Shown here: positions 1 through 12,000 of the stretch, in pieces
Layout of the letters: each line of letters starts with the position of its first letter
Numbering within the stretch: the first letter of the stretch is position 1
Assembly (NCBI GenBank): GCA_963681505.1
Contig: OY811980.1
Coordinates: 124,001 to 188,000, forward strand
Direction: 5' to 3'
Length of the DNA stretch: 64,000 nucleotides
Source: Eunapius fragilis
Taxonomy: Eukaryota; Porifera; Demospongiae; Spongillida; Spongillidae
The notes under the pieces: generated by a model
Database searches by the model: none
Told to the model about the DNA's origin: nothing
The model's input: only the letters and a program-made list of their open reading frames with translations
Translations under genes and position numbers: made by a program

Positions 1-2400
1 CCAAAGCAGGTATGCTCGGGGTGGCATTAAAAAGAGATAGAGGAGTGGTTACAGCTATCTTCCATGTGTGCAGTGGTTTGCTCATATTGCATGTCTCATC
101 AACACCTCGATGCTAAGATAGTCAATATTTCCCATAGAGATGTATGGGTGGTTTCCCATAGGAATGTATGGGTGGGAACCTACTTTTGAATCGCTTGGTA
201 AACCCATACCAAAGCAGGTATCCTCGGGGTGGCATTTAAAACAGATAGAGGAATGGTTACTGCTATCTTCCATGTGTGCAGTGGTTTGCTCATATTGCAT
301 GTCTCATCAACACCTCGATGCTAAGATAGTCAAAAATTTCCCATAGAAATGTATGGGTGGGAACCTACTTTTGAATCGCTTGGTAAACCCATACCAAAGC
401 AGGTATGCTCGGGGTGGCATTAAAAAGAGATAGAGGAGTGGTTACTGCTATCTTCCATGTGTGCAGTGGTTTGCTCATATTGCATGTCTCATCAACACCT
501 CGATGCTAAGATAGTCAAAAAATTTCCCATAGAAATGTATGGGTGGGAACCTACTTTTGAATCGCTTGGTAAACCCATACCAAAGCAGGTATGCTCGGGG
601 TGGCATTAAAAAGAGATAGAGGAGTGGTTACTGCTATCTTCCATGTGTTCAGTGGTTTGCTCATATTGCATGTCTCATCAACACCTCGATGCTAAGATAG
701 TCAAAAATTTCCCATAGAAATGTATGGGTGGGAACCTACTTTTGAATCGCTTGGTAAACCCATACCAAAGCAGGTATGCTCGGGGTGGCATTAAAAAGAG
801 ATAGAGGAGTGGTTACTGCTATCTTCCATGTGTGCAGTGGTTTGCTCATATTGCATGTCTCATCAACACCTCGATGCTAAAATAGTCAAAAAATTTCCCA
901 TAGAAATGTATGGGTGGGAACCTACTTTTGAATCGCTTGGTAAACCCATACCAAAGCAGGTATGCTCGGGGTGGCATTAAAAAGAGATAGAGGAGTGGTT
1001 AGTGCTATCTTCCATGTGTGCAGTGGTTTGCTCATATTGCATGTCTCATCAACACCTCGATGCTAAGATAGTCAAAAAATTTCCCATAGAAATGTATGGG
1101 TGGGAACCTACTTTTGAATCGCTTGGTAAACCCATACCAAAGCAGGTATGCTCGGGGTGGCATTAAAAAGAGATAGAGGAGTGGTTACTGCTATCTTCCA
1201 TGTGTTCAGTGGTTTGCTCATATTGCATGTCTCATCAACACCTCGATGCTAAGATAGTCAAAAATTTCCCATAGAAATGTATGGGTGGGAACCTACTTTT
1301 GAATCGCTTGGTAAACCCATACCAAAGAAGGTATGCTCGGGGTGGCATTATAAAGAGATAGAGGAGTGGTTACTGCTATCTTCCATGTGTGCAGTGGTTT
1401 GCTCTTATTGCATGTCTCATCAACACCTCGATGCTAAGATAGTCAAAAATTTCCCATAGAAATGTATGGGTGGGAACCTACTTTTGAATCGCTTGGTAAA
1501 CCCATACCAAAGCAGGTATGCTCTGGGTGGCATTAAAAAGAGATAGAGGAGTGGTTACTGCTATCTTCCATGTGTGCAGTGGTTTGCTCATATTGCATGT
1601 CTCATCAACACCTCGATGCTAAGATAGTCAATATTTCCCATAGAGATGTATGGGTGGTTTCCCATAGGAATGTATGGGTGGGAACCTACTTTTGAATCGC
1701 TTGGTAAACCCATACCAAAGCAGGTATCCTCGGGGTGGCATTTAAAACAGATAGAGGAATGGTTACTGCTATCTTCCATGTGTGCAGTGGTTTGCTCATA
1801 TTGCATGTCTCATCAACACCTCGATGCTAAGATAGTCAAAAATTTCCCATAGAAATGTATGGGTGGGAACCTACTTTTGAATCGCTTGGTAAACCCTTAC
1901 CAAAGCAGGTATGCCCGGGGTGGCATTAAAAAGAGATAGAGGAGCGGTTACTGCTATCTTCCATGTGTGCAGTGGTTTGCTCTTATTGCATGTCTCATCA
2001 ACACCTCGATGCTAAGATAGTCAAAAATTTCCCATAGAAATGTATGGGTGGGAACCTACTTTTGAATCGCTTGGTAAACCCATACCAAAGCAGGTATGCT
2101 CTGGGTGGCATTAAAAAGAGATAGAGGAGTGGTTACTGCTATCTTCCATGTGTGCAGTGGTTTGCTCATATTGCATGTCTCATCAACACCTCGATGCTAA
2201 GATAGTCAAAAAATTTCCCATAGAAATGTATGGGTGGGAACCTACTTTTGAATCGCTTGGTAAACCCATACCAAAGCAGGTATGCTCGGGGTGGCATTAA
2301 AAAGAGATAGAGGAGTGGTTACTGCTATCTTCCATGTGTGCAGTGGTTTGCTCATATTGCATGTCTCATCAACACCTCGATGCTAAGATAGTCAATATTT

Positions 2401-2482
2401 CCCATAGAGATGTATGGGTGGTTTCCCATAGGAATGTATGGGTGGGAACCTACTTTTGAATCGCTTGGTAAACCCATACCAA
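2401..2482 (+). repeat. Inverted-repeat cluster of the 208-bp monomer (representative copy)
   Basis: In the long monomer linker CCCATA (2401-2406) can pair with TATGGG (2413-2418) across a 6-nt loop, and a second copy of the same hairpin lies at 2425-2442. Further on, TTGGTA (2465-2470) can pair with TACCAA (2477-2482), again with a 6-nt loop. GTATGGGT (2436-2443) is also the exact complement of ACCCATAC (2472-2479), so alternative foldings compete. The 185/186-bp monomers have one linker hairpin, the 208-bp ones have two. Complementarity is seen directly; folding in the cell is not shown. Confidence 0.8.
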
Positions 2483-5400
2483 AGCAGGTATCCTCGGGGT
2501 GGCATTTAAAACAGATAGAGGAATGGTTACTGCTATCTTCCATGTGTGCAGTGGTTTGCTCATATTGCATGTCTCATCAACACCTCGATGCTAAGATAGT
2601 CAAAAATTTCCCATAGAAATGTATGGGTGGGAACCTACTTTTAAATCGCTTGGTAAACCCATACCAAAGCAGGTATACTCGGGGTGGCATAAAAAAGAGA
2701 TAGAGGAGTGGTTACTGCTATCTTCCATGTGTGCAGTGGTTTGCTCATATTGCATGTCTCATCAACACCTCGATGCTAAGATAGTCAATCTTTCCCATAG
2801 AGATGTATGGGTGGTTTACCATAGGAATGTATGGGTTGGAACCTACTTTTGAATCGCTTGGTTAACCCATACCGAAGCATGTATGCTCAGGATGGCATTT
2901 AAAACAGATAGAGGAATGGTTACTGCTATCTTCCATGTGTGCAGTGGTTTGCTCATATTGCATGTCTCATCAACACCTCGATGCTAAGATAGTCAAAAAT
3001 TTCCCATAGAAATGTATGGGTGGGAACCTACTTTTGAATCGCTTGGTAAACCCATACCAAAGCACGTATGCTCGGGGTGGCATTAAAAAAAGATAGAGGA
3101 GTGGTTACTGCTATCTTCCATGTGTGCAGTGGTTTGCTCATATTGCATGTCTCATCAACACCTCGATGCTAAGATAGTCAAAAAATTTCCCATAGAAATG
3201 TATGGGTGGGAACCTACTTTTGAATCGCTTGGTAAACCCATACCAAAGCAGGTATGCTCGGGGTGGCATTAAAAAGAGATAGAGGAGTGGTTACTGCTAT
3301 CTTCCATGTGTTCAGTGGTTTGCTCATATTGCATGTCTCATCAACACCTCGATGCTAAGATAGTCAAAAATTTCCCATAGAAATGTATGGGTGGGAACCT
3401 ACTTTTGAATCGCTTGGTAAACCCATACCAAAGCAGGTATGCTCGGGGTGGCATTAAAAAGAGATAGAGGAGTGGTTACTGCTATCTTCCATGTGTGCAG
3501 TGGTTTGCTCATATTGCATGTCTCATCAACACCTCGATGCTAAGATAGTCAAAAAATTTCCCATAGAAATGTATGGGTGGGAAACTACTTTTGAATCGCT
3601 TGGTAAACCCATACCAAAGCAGGTATGCTCGGGGTGGCATTAAAAAGAGATAGAGGAGTGGTTACTGCTATCTTCCATGTGTGCAGTGGTTTGCTCATAT
3701 TGCATGTCTCATCAACACCTCGATGCTAAGATAGTCAATCTTTCCCATAGAGATGTATGGGTGGTTTACCATAGGAATGTATGGGTTGGAACCTACTTTT
3801 GAATCGCTTGGTTAACCCATACCGAAGCAGGTATGCTCAGGATGGCATTTAAAACAGATAGAGGAATGGTTACTGCTATCTTCCATGTGTGCAGTGGTTT
3901 ACTCATATTGCATGTCTCATCAACACCTCGATGCTAAGATAGTCAAAAATTTCCCATAGAAATGTATGGGTGGGAACCTACTTTTGAATCGCTTGGTAAA
4001 CCCTTACCAAAGCAGGTATGCTCGGGGTGGCATTAAAAAGAGATAGAGGAGTGGTTACTGCTATCTTCCATGTGTGCAGTGGTTTGCTCTTATTGCATGT
4101 CACATCAACACCTCGATGCTAAGATAGTCAATATTTCCCATAGAGATGTATGGGTGGTTTCCCATAGGAATGTATGGGTGGGAACCTACTTTTGAATCGC
4201 TTGGTAAACCCATACCAAAGCAGGTATCCTCGGGGTGGCATTTAAAACAGATAGAGGAATGGTTACTGCTATCTTCCATGTGTGCAGTGGTTTGCTCATA
4301 TTGCATGTCTCATCAACACCTCGATGCTAAGATAGTCAAAAATTTCCCATAGAAATGTATGGGTGGGAACCTACTTTTGAATCGCTTGGTAAACCCATAC
4401 CAAAGCAGGTATGCTCGGGGTGGCATTAAAAAGAGATAGAGGAGTGGTTACTGCTATCTTCCATGTGTGCAGTGGTTTGCTCATATTGCATGTCTCATCA
4501 ACAACTCGATGCTAAGATAGTCAAAAAATTTCCCATAGAAATGTATGGGTGGGAACCTACTTTTGAATCGCTTGGTAAACCCATACCAAAGCAGGTATGC
4601 TCGGGGTGGCATTAAAAAGAGATAGAGGAGTGGTTACTGCTATCTTCCATGTGTGCAGTGGTTTGCTCATATTGCATGTCTCATCAACACCTCGATGCTA
4701 AGATAGTCAAAAATTTCCCATAGAAATGTATGGGTGGGAACCTACTTTTGAATCGCTTGGTAAACCCTTACCAAAGCAGGTATGCTCGGGGTGGCATTAA
4801 AAAGAGATAGAGGAGTGGTTACTGCTATCTTCCATGTGTGCAGTGGTTTGCTCTTATTGCATGTCTCATCAACACCTCGATGCTAAGATAGTCAAAAATT
4901 TCCCATAGAAATGTATGGGTGGGAACCTACTTTTGAATCGCTTGGTAAACCCATACCAAAGCAGGTATGCTCTGGGTGGCATTAAAAAGAGATAGAGGAG
5001 TGGTTACTGCTATCTTCCATGTGTGCAGTGGTTTGCTCATATTGCATGTCTCATCAACACCTCGATGCTAATATAGTCAAAAAATTTCCCATAGAAATGT
5101 ATGGGTGGGAACCTACTTTTGAATCGCTTGGTAAACCCATACCAAAGCAGGTATGCTCGGGGTGGCATTAAAAAGAGATAGAGGAGTGGTTACTGCTATC
5201 TTCCATGTGTGCAGTGGTTTGCTCATATTGCATGTCTCATCAACACCTCGATGCTAAGATAGTCAATATTTCCCATAGAGATGTATGGGTGGTTTCCCAT
5301 AGGAATGTATGGGTGGGAACCTACTTTTGAATCGCTTGGTAAACTCATACCAAAGCAGGTATGCTCGGGGTGGCATTAAAAAGAGATAGAGGAGTGGTTA

Positions 5401-8400
5401 CTGCTATCTTCCATGTGTGCAGTGGTTTGCTCTTATTGCATGTCTCATCAACACCTCGATGCTAAGATAGTCAAAAATTTCCCATAGAAATGTATGGGTG
5501 GGAACCTACTTTTGAATCGCTTGGTAAACCCATACCAAAGCAGGTATGCTCTGGGTGGCATTAAAAAGAGATAGAGGAGTGGTTACTGCTATCTTCCATG
5601 TGTGCAGTGGTTTGCTCATATTGCATGTCTCATCAACACCTCGATGCTAAGATAGTCAAAAAATTTCCCATAGAAATGTATGGGTGGGAACCTACTTTTG
5701 AATCGCTTGGTAAACCCATACCAAAGCAGGTATGCTCGGGGTGGCATTAAAAAGAGATAGAGGAGTGGTTACTGCTATCTTCCATGTGTGCAGTGGTTTG
5801 CTCATATTGCATGTCTCATCAACACCTCGATGCTAAGATAGTCAATATTTCCCATAGAGATGTATGGGTGGTTTCCCATAGGAATGTATGGGTGGGAACC
5901 TACTTTTGAATCGCTTGGTAAACCCATACCAAAGCAGGTATCCTCGGGGTGGCATTTAAAACAGATAGAGGAATGGTTACTGCTATCTTCCATGTGTGCA
6001 TTGGTTTGCTCATATTGCATGTCTCATCAACACCTCGATGCTAAGATAGTCAAAAATTTCCCATAGAAATGTATGGGTGGGAACCTACTTTTGAATCGCT
6101 TGGTAAACCCATACCAAAGCAGGTATGCTCGGGGTGGCATTAAAAAGAGATAGAGGAGTGGTTACTGCTATCTTCCATGTGTGCAGTGGTTTGCTCATAT
6201 TGCATGTCTCATCAACACCTCGATGCTAAGATAGTCAAAAAATTTCCCATAGAAATGTATGGGTGGGAACCTACTTTTGAATCGCTTGGTAAACCCATAC
6301 CAAAGCAGGTATGCTCGGAGTGGCATTAAAAAGAGATAGAGGAGTGGTTACTGCTATCTTCCATGTGTTCAGTGGTTTGCTCATATTGCATGTCTCATCA
6401 ACACCTCGATGCTAAGATAGTCAAAAATTTCCCATAGAAATGTATGGGTGGGAACCTACTTTTGAATCGCTTGGTAAACCCATACCAAAGCAGGTATGCT
6501 CGGGGTGGCATTAAAAAGAGATAGAGGAGTGGTTACTGCTATCTTCCATGTGTGCAGTGGTTTGCTCATATTGCATGTCTCATCATCACCTCGATGCTAA
6601 GATAGTCAAAAAATTTCCCATAGAAATGTATGGGTGGGAAACTACTTTTGAATCGCTTGGTAAACCCATACCAAAGCAGGTATGCTCGGGGTGGCATTAA
6701 AAAGAGATAGAGGAGTGGTTACTGCTATCTTCCATGTGTGCAGTGGTTTGCTCATATTGCATGTCTCATCAACACCTCGATGCTAAGATAGTCAATCTTT
6801 CCCATAGAGATGTATGGGTGGTTTACCATAGGAATGTATGGGTTGGAACCTACTTTTGAATCGCTTGGTTAACCCATACCGAAGCAGGTATGCTCAGGAT
6901 GGCATTTAAAACAGATAGAGGAATGGTTACTGCTATCTTCCATGTGTGCAGTGGTTTGCTCATATTGCATGTCTCATCAACACCTCGATGCTAAGATAGT
7001 CAAAAATTTCCCATAGAAATGTATGGGTGGGAACCTACTTTTGAATCGCTTGGTAAACCCTTACCAAAGCAGGTATGCTCGGGGTGGCATTAAAAAGAGA
7101 TAGAGGAGTGGTTACTGCTATCTTCCATGTGTGCAGTGGTTTACTCTTATTGCATGTCTCATCAACACCTCGATGCTAAGATAGTCAATATTTCCCATAG
7201 AGATGTATGGGTGGTTTCCCATAGGAATGTATGGGTGGGAACCTACTTTTGAATCGCTTGGTAAACCCATACCAAAGCAGGTATCCTCGGGGTGGCATTT
7301 CAAACAGATAGAGGAATGGTTACTGCTATCTTCCATGTGTGCAGTGGTTTGCTCATATTGCATGTCTCATCAACACCTCGATGCTAAGATAGTCAAAAAT
7401 TTCCCATAGAAATGTATGGTTGGGAACCTACTTTTGAATCGCTTGGTAAACCCATACCAAAGCAGGTATGCTCGGGGTGGCATTAAAAAGAGATAGAGGA
7501 GTGGTTACTGCTATCTTCCATGTGTGCAGTGGTTTGCTCATATTGCATGTCTCATCAACACCTCGATGCTAAGATAGTCAAAAAATTTCCCATAGAAATG
7601 TATGGGTGGGAACCTACTTTTGAATCGCTTGGTAAACCCATACCAAAGCAGGTATGCTCGGGGTTGCATTAAAAAGAGATAGAGGAGTGGTTACTGCTAT
7701 CTTCCATGTGTGCAGTGGTTTGCTCATATTGCATGTCTCATCAACACCTCGATGCTAAGATAGTCAAAAATTTCCCATAGAAATGTATGGGTGGGAACCT
7801 ACTTTTGAATCGCTTGGTAAACCCTTACCAAAGCAGGTATGCTCGGGGTGGCATTAAAAAGAGATAGAGGAGTGGTTACTGCTATCTTCCATGTGTGCAG
7901 TGGTTTGCTCTTATTGCATGTCTCATCAACACTCGATGCTAAGATAGTCAAAAATTTCCCATAGAAATGTATGGGTGGGAACCTACTTTTGAATCGCTTG
8001 GTAAACCCATACCAAAGCAGGTATGCTCTGGGTGGCATTAAAAAGAGATAGAGGAGTGGTTACTGCTATCTTCCATGTGTGCAGTGGTTTGCTCATATTG
8101 CATGTCTCATCAACACCTCGATGCTAAGATAGTCAAAAATTTCCCATAGAAATGTATGGGTGGGAACCTACTTTTGAATCGCTTGGTAAACCTATACCAA
8201 AGCAGGTATGCTCGGGGTGGCATTAAAAAGAGATAGAGGAGTGGTTACTGCTATCTTCCATGTGTGCAGTGGTTTGCTCATATTGCATGTCTCATCAACA
8301 CCTCGATGCTAAGATAGTCAAAAATTTCCCATAGAAATGTATGGGTGGGAACCTACTTTTGAATCGCTTGGTAAACCCTTACCAAAGCAGGTATGCTCGG

Positions 8401-8864
8401 GGTGGCATTAAAAAGAGATAGAGGAGTGGTTACTGCTATCTTCCATGTGTGCAGTGGTTTGCTCTTATTGCATGTCTCATCAACACCTCGATGCTAAGAT
8501 AGTCAAAAATTTCCCATAGAAATGTATGGGTGGGAACCTACTTTTGAATCGCTTGGTAAACCCATACCAAAGCAGGTATGCTCTGGGTGGCATTAAAAAG
8601 AGATAGAGGAGTGGTTACTGCTATCTTCCATGTGTGCAGTGGTTTGCTCATATTGCATGTCTCATCAACACCTCGATGCTAAGATAGTCAAAAAATTTCC
8701 CATAGAAATGTATGGGTGGGAACCTACTTTTGAATCGCTTGGTAAACCTATACCAAAGCAGGTATGCTCGGGGTGGCATTAAAAAGAGATAGAGGAGTGG
8801 TTACTGCTATCTTCCATGTGTGCAGTGGTTTGCTCATATTGCATGTCTCATCAACACCTCGATG

Positions 8865-8868
8865 CTAA
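8865..8868. repeat. Target site duplication, left copy (CTAA)
   Basis: CTAA immediately precedes the TG of the left LTR and is repeated after the right LTR. Uninterrupted monomers read 'gatgctaagatag' here, so the 4 bp were duplicated on integration. A 5-bp duplication is excluded because the next base out differs (G before the left copy; the right-hand copy would need to end in A, not G). Confidence 0.93.
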
Positions 8869-8997
8869 TGTAATGACCACCTGACTGCAGCAAAGAAGTC
8901 ATTCGTATCAGCATACACGCATTTTTATATGTCATTAATTTTAGCGCATGCGTATATGGTATACACACAATTAATGATCTGTCAGCGTCTCGTTACA
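8869..8997 (-). repeat. 3' LTR of the retrotransposon
   Basis: This copy is identical to the LTR at 13805-13933 over all 129 bp. It follows the polypurine tract on the minus strand, which marks it as the 3' LTR. The lack of any difference between the LTRs, which are copied from one template at integration, indicates a young insertion or later gene conversion. Confidence 0.96.
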
Positions 8998-9000
8998 TTA

Positions 9001-9011
9001 CCCCCCTCTTC
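9001..9011 (-). other. Polypurine tract
   Basis: The minus strand reads GAAGAGGGGGG, an 11-base purine run, followed by TAA and then the TG of the 3' LTR. It lies just after the pol stop codon (9030-9032). This is the expected location and composition for the RNase H-resistant primer of plus-strand DNA synthesis. Confidence 0.85.
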
Positions 9012-9029
9012 GTAAGAACTCGTCCCGAG

Positions 9030-12000
9030 TTAGGAATATGGAGATCTTCCATAGTAGCTTGGAGGTCTTCGATCTCTCGTTGGGTACCTTGGCTCTGGCT
9101 GGCCGTGGCCTTCACCTGCACCAGGGTCCGCTGGTAGATTGTCGGGTTCAATCTGTTGTTCTCTCGGCATCGGCGCTACGACTCTATGATCCAGTTCAGC
9201 ATTCTCTGGTTCACTCTCTGCGCCATCGTCATCCATTAACTGCAACTGATGTCCAGGAAATCTGTTCTTTTGGAGAACGTCGGAAACTCCAGGTTCTGTC
9301 TGGCTCCGAATTTCTGGGCGAGAATCATCCAGTCGCGTATTTTCTGGGCATGGCTTCAATCGGTCAAAATGCACGACTTTCCGATTCTTCCGAGCTCTTC
9401 TTGTGTCTTGTATCCTGTACACCACCGATGATAACTTCTTGATGATTTTAAACGGTCCACTCCACGGACAGTGCAGTTTCCTCGCCATTCCTCGACCCAC
9501 AACCGGGTTGTGCAACCACACCAAGTCCCCAATCTCAAACGGTTTCCCGTGTACTTTCGACTCATAGACCTCCTTCTGCCTCTCAACGGTAGTGCCAAGG
9601 TGCTCTCTGACTCTAGAGTAGGCATCTTCCAAACTCCTTTTCAGATTCTTTGCATACTCGTGGACTGGCTGAGGGTCAGTTGGAGTAGAGCCATAGATGA
9701 TGTCCAGTGGGAGCTTCGCTTGTCGCCCGAACATCAGAAAAAACGGGGTAAAACCTGTTGAGGGGTGAACAGATGTATTATAAGCCATGCACACTTTCTT
9801 GAGACATTTATCCCACTCTACGGATAGCTCGTGCACTGTTGTCGCCAACATGCTAATCAACGTGCGATTGAATCGCTCTACTAGGCCGTCTGACTGGGGA
9901 TGATACGGTGTTGTACGAGTTTTGTTGACGTGAAGCAGCTTACAAATCTCCTGCACGAGGTTAGATTCAAATTGCCGACCCTGATCCGAATGAATCTGTT
10001 CGGGTATTGAAAATCGGCAAAATAATTCATCCACCAGTTTTGTTGCGACGGTTACAGCTTCTTGATTCGGAATACCGTAGGCTTCTACCCATCTAGAAAA
10101 ATAGTCGGAGGCCACCAATACATACGTATTTCCACTCTCACCCGATGGGAACGGTCCGACAATGTCCACTGCCACTATCTGCATGGGGTACCCGGCTAAC
10201 ATGCTCTGAAGAGGTGCTCTCCGTGTATGGGTCGGATTCTTTCGTGCTGCACAATGCGAACATGTTTTGCACCACATACGTACATCACTAGCGTGCCCCG
10301 GCCAATAGAACCGTTCCCGCAGTCGGCTCAACGTTTTAGCTTCACCCAAATGGCCTCCAGCAATTCCATCATGCAAGTGATGCATTATATCAGAACGACT
10401 CACTTTTGGTGCTACTACCTGGAGATGGCTCCTCCCGTTTGCGTCTTCATGTCGTCGGTGCAGTATTCCGTCCACTATTTTCAGTTGGTCCCATTGTTCT
10501 GCCAGCTGGCAGCATTCTCGACTTCTTCCTTGAATGTCTGCGGGTCTCACCCTCGTACCTGAATGCATGGCTCGCAGCACGGGGCCAATAGCCTCATCCT
10601 TCTCCTGCAGCTCATGCATATTTCCGAAGTGCACTGGATCCTTTGACACCGTCACAGCATCCACATTGTGGCTTTTGACTTCATCCTCTCCGGTGGTATC
10701 ACACCGTGACAGTGCATCAGCATTAGTGTGATTCCGTCCACTTCTGTGGATCACTTCAAAATCGAACTCCTGGAGTGACTCCAACCAACGCGCTGTTTGA
10801 CCTTCGGGCTCCTTGAAGTTATAAAGCCACTGCAAGGAGCTATGATCTGTCCTTACGACAAAATGTCGGCCTAGGAGATAGTGTCGGAAATGTTTAGCAA
10901 ATGTTACCACTGCAAGTAGTTCTTTTCTTGTGACGCTGTATTGTCTTTCAGCTTTGCTGAGTACTCGACTAGCGTAAGCCACCACTCGCTCCTGTCCGTC
11001 GTGTAATTGTGACAACACTGCACCGACTCCAGATTGACTGGCATCTGTGTCAAGAATAAACATTTTGGTAAAATCTGGAAATGCCAGAATAGGTGCCGAC
11101 ACTAAACGTGACTTCAACTCCAAAAACGCTGCTTCACATTCTGTAGTCCAGTTGAACTCGCGTCCTCTTTCCGTAAGGCGGTACAATGGCTTTGCAGTGG
11201 CCGCAAAATTATTGACGAACTTCCTATAGTACCCAACTAACCCCAAGAACGTCTGAACTTCCTGAACCGTTCGAGGTACAGCCCATTTCCGTACCGCGTC
11301 GATCTTGCCTGGATCTGTGGCTACACCATCCCTCGTGATCCTATGTCCCAGGTAAAGGATCTCCTTCTGAAAAAGATGACACTTAGAAGGTTTTAACCGC
11401 AGTCCCGCCCTCTTAATTCTGTCCAAAACTAACTGCAAATTGTCTAAGTGATTTTGAACTGTTTTTCCCACTACAACGATGTCATCAATATACACAAGGC
11501 AACTACTCCACTGGATGCCAGAAAGAACTAAATCCATTAACCGTTGAAATGTCGCGGGCGCGTTGCATAGTCCAAATGGCATCACTTTAAATTCGTACAA
11601 ACCTTCATGAGTAGAGAAAGCAGTCTTGGCCCTATCCTCCTCGCTCATTTCGACTTGCCAGTAACCCCATAGAAGATCCAACGTGGAAAACCACTGGGAG
11701 CCACTCAAGGCTTCTATGGTGTCGTCTATTCTGGGAAGGGGATAGGCATCCTTACGTGTGATCGTGTTTATCTTGCGATAATCCACGCAAAATCGGTAGG
11801 ACCCATCCTTCTTCTGGACTACGACTATCGGTGACGCCCAGGGGCTTGATGACGGTTGAACGACATCTTTCTTCAACATGTCTTGAACCAACTGCCTGAC
11901 GTGCTCCCTCTTTGTAGGAGGGACACGCCTACATGGCTGTTTGATAGGTGGATTATCCCCAGTAACAATGGAATGCTTGACCACCCCAGTCCGCCCTAAC

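Larger units (their letters stand above)
1..8868 (+). repeat. Satellite DNA array, left block
   Basis: This block is made entirely of head-to-tail monomers, about 46 by length, and holds no gene I can support. The spacing of the shared segment 'gaacctactttt' is 185 or 186 bp in most monomers (for example 361 to 547 to 732) and 208 bp where a 24-bp linker duplication is present (for example 1474 to 1682). The 185/186 difference is five versus six A's before 'tttccc'. Long monomers start near 121, 1630, 2394, 4130, 5274, 5844 and 7187. From about 7,400 up to the retrotransposon only short monomers occur. A segment around 3.2-4.4 kb recurs at 6.3-7.5 kb at an offset of 3,057 bp, marked by a shared 'gggaaactac' variant at 3581 and 6638. 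I do not recognise the satellite family. Confidence 0.97.

Noticed and set aside
8869..8997. Canonical polyadenylation signal in the LTR
   Set aside because: No AATAAA or ATTAAA is present on the minus strand of the LTR, so none was annotated.
8998..9029. An env gene after pol
   Set aside because: Only 32 bp separate the pol stop from the 3' LTR, and these hold the polypurine tract.
9038..9442. 134-codon plus-strand open frame opposite the pol C-terminus
   Set aside because: Antisense shadow of pol; no domain and no independent signal.
9030..9600. Chromodomain at the integrase C-terminus
   Set aside because: After the GPF module the tail is acidic and proline-rich, with no recognisable chromodomain aromatic cage.
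9356..9625. 89-codon minus-strand frame inside pol
   Set aside because: It is an alternative frame of the integrase C-terminal region and has no feature of its own.
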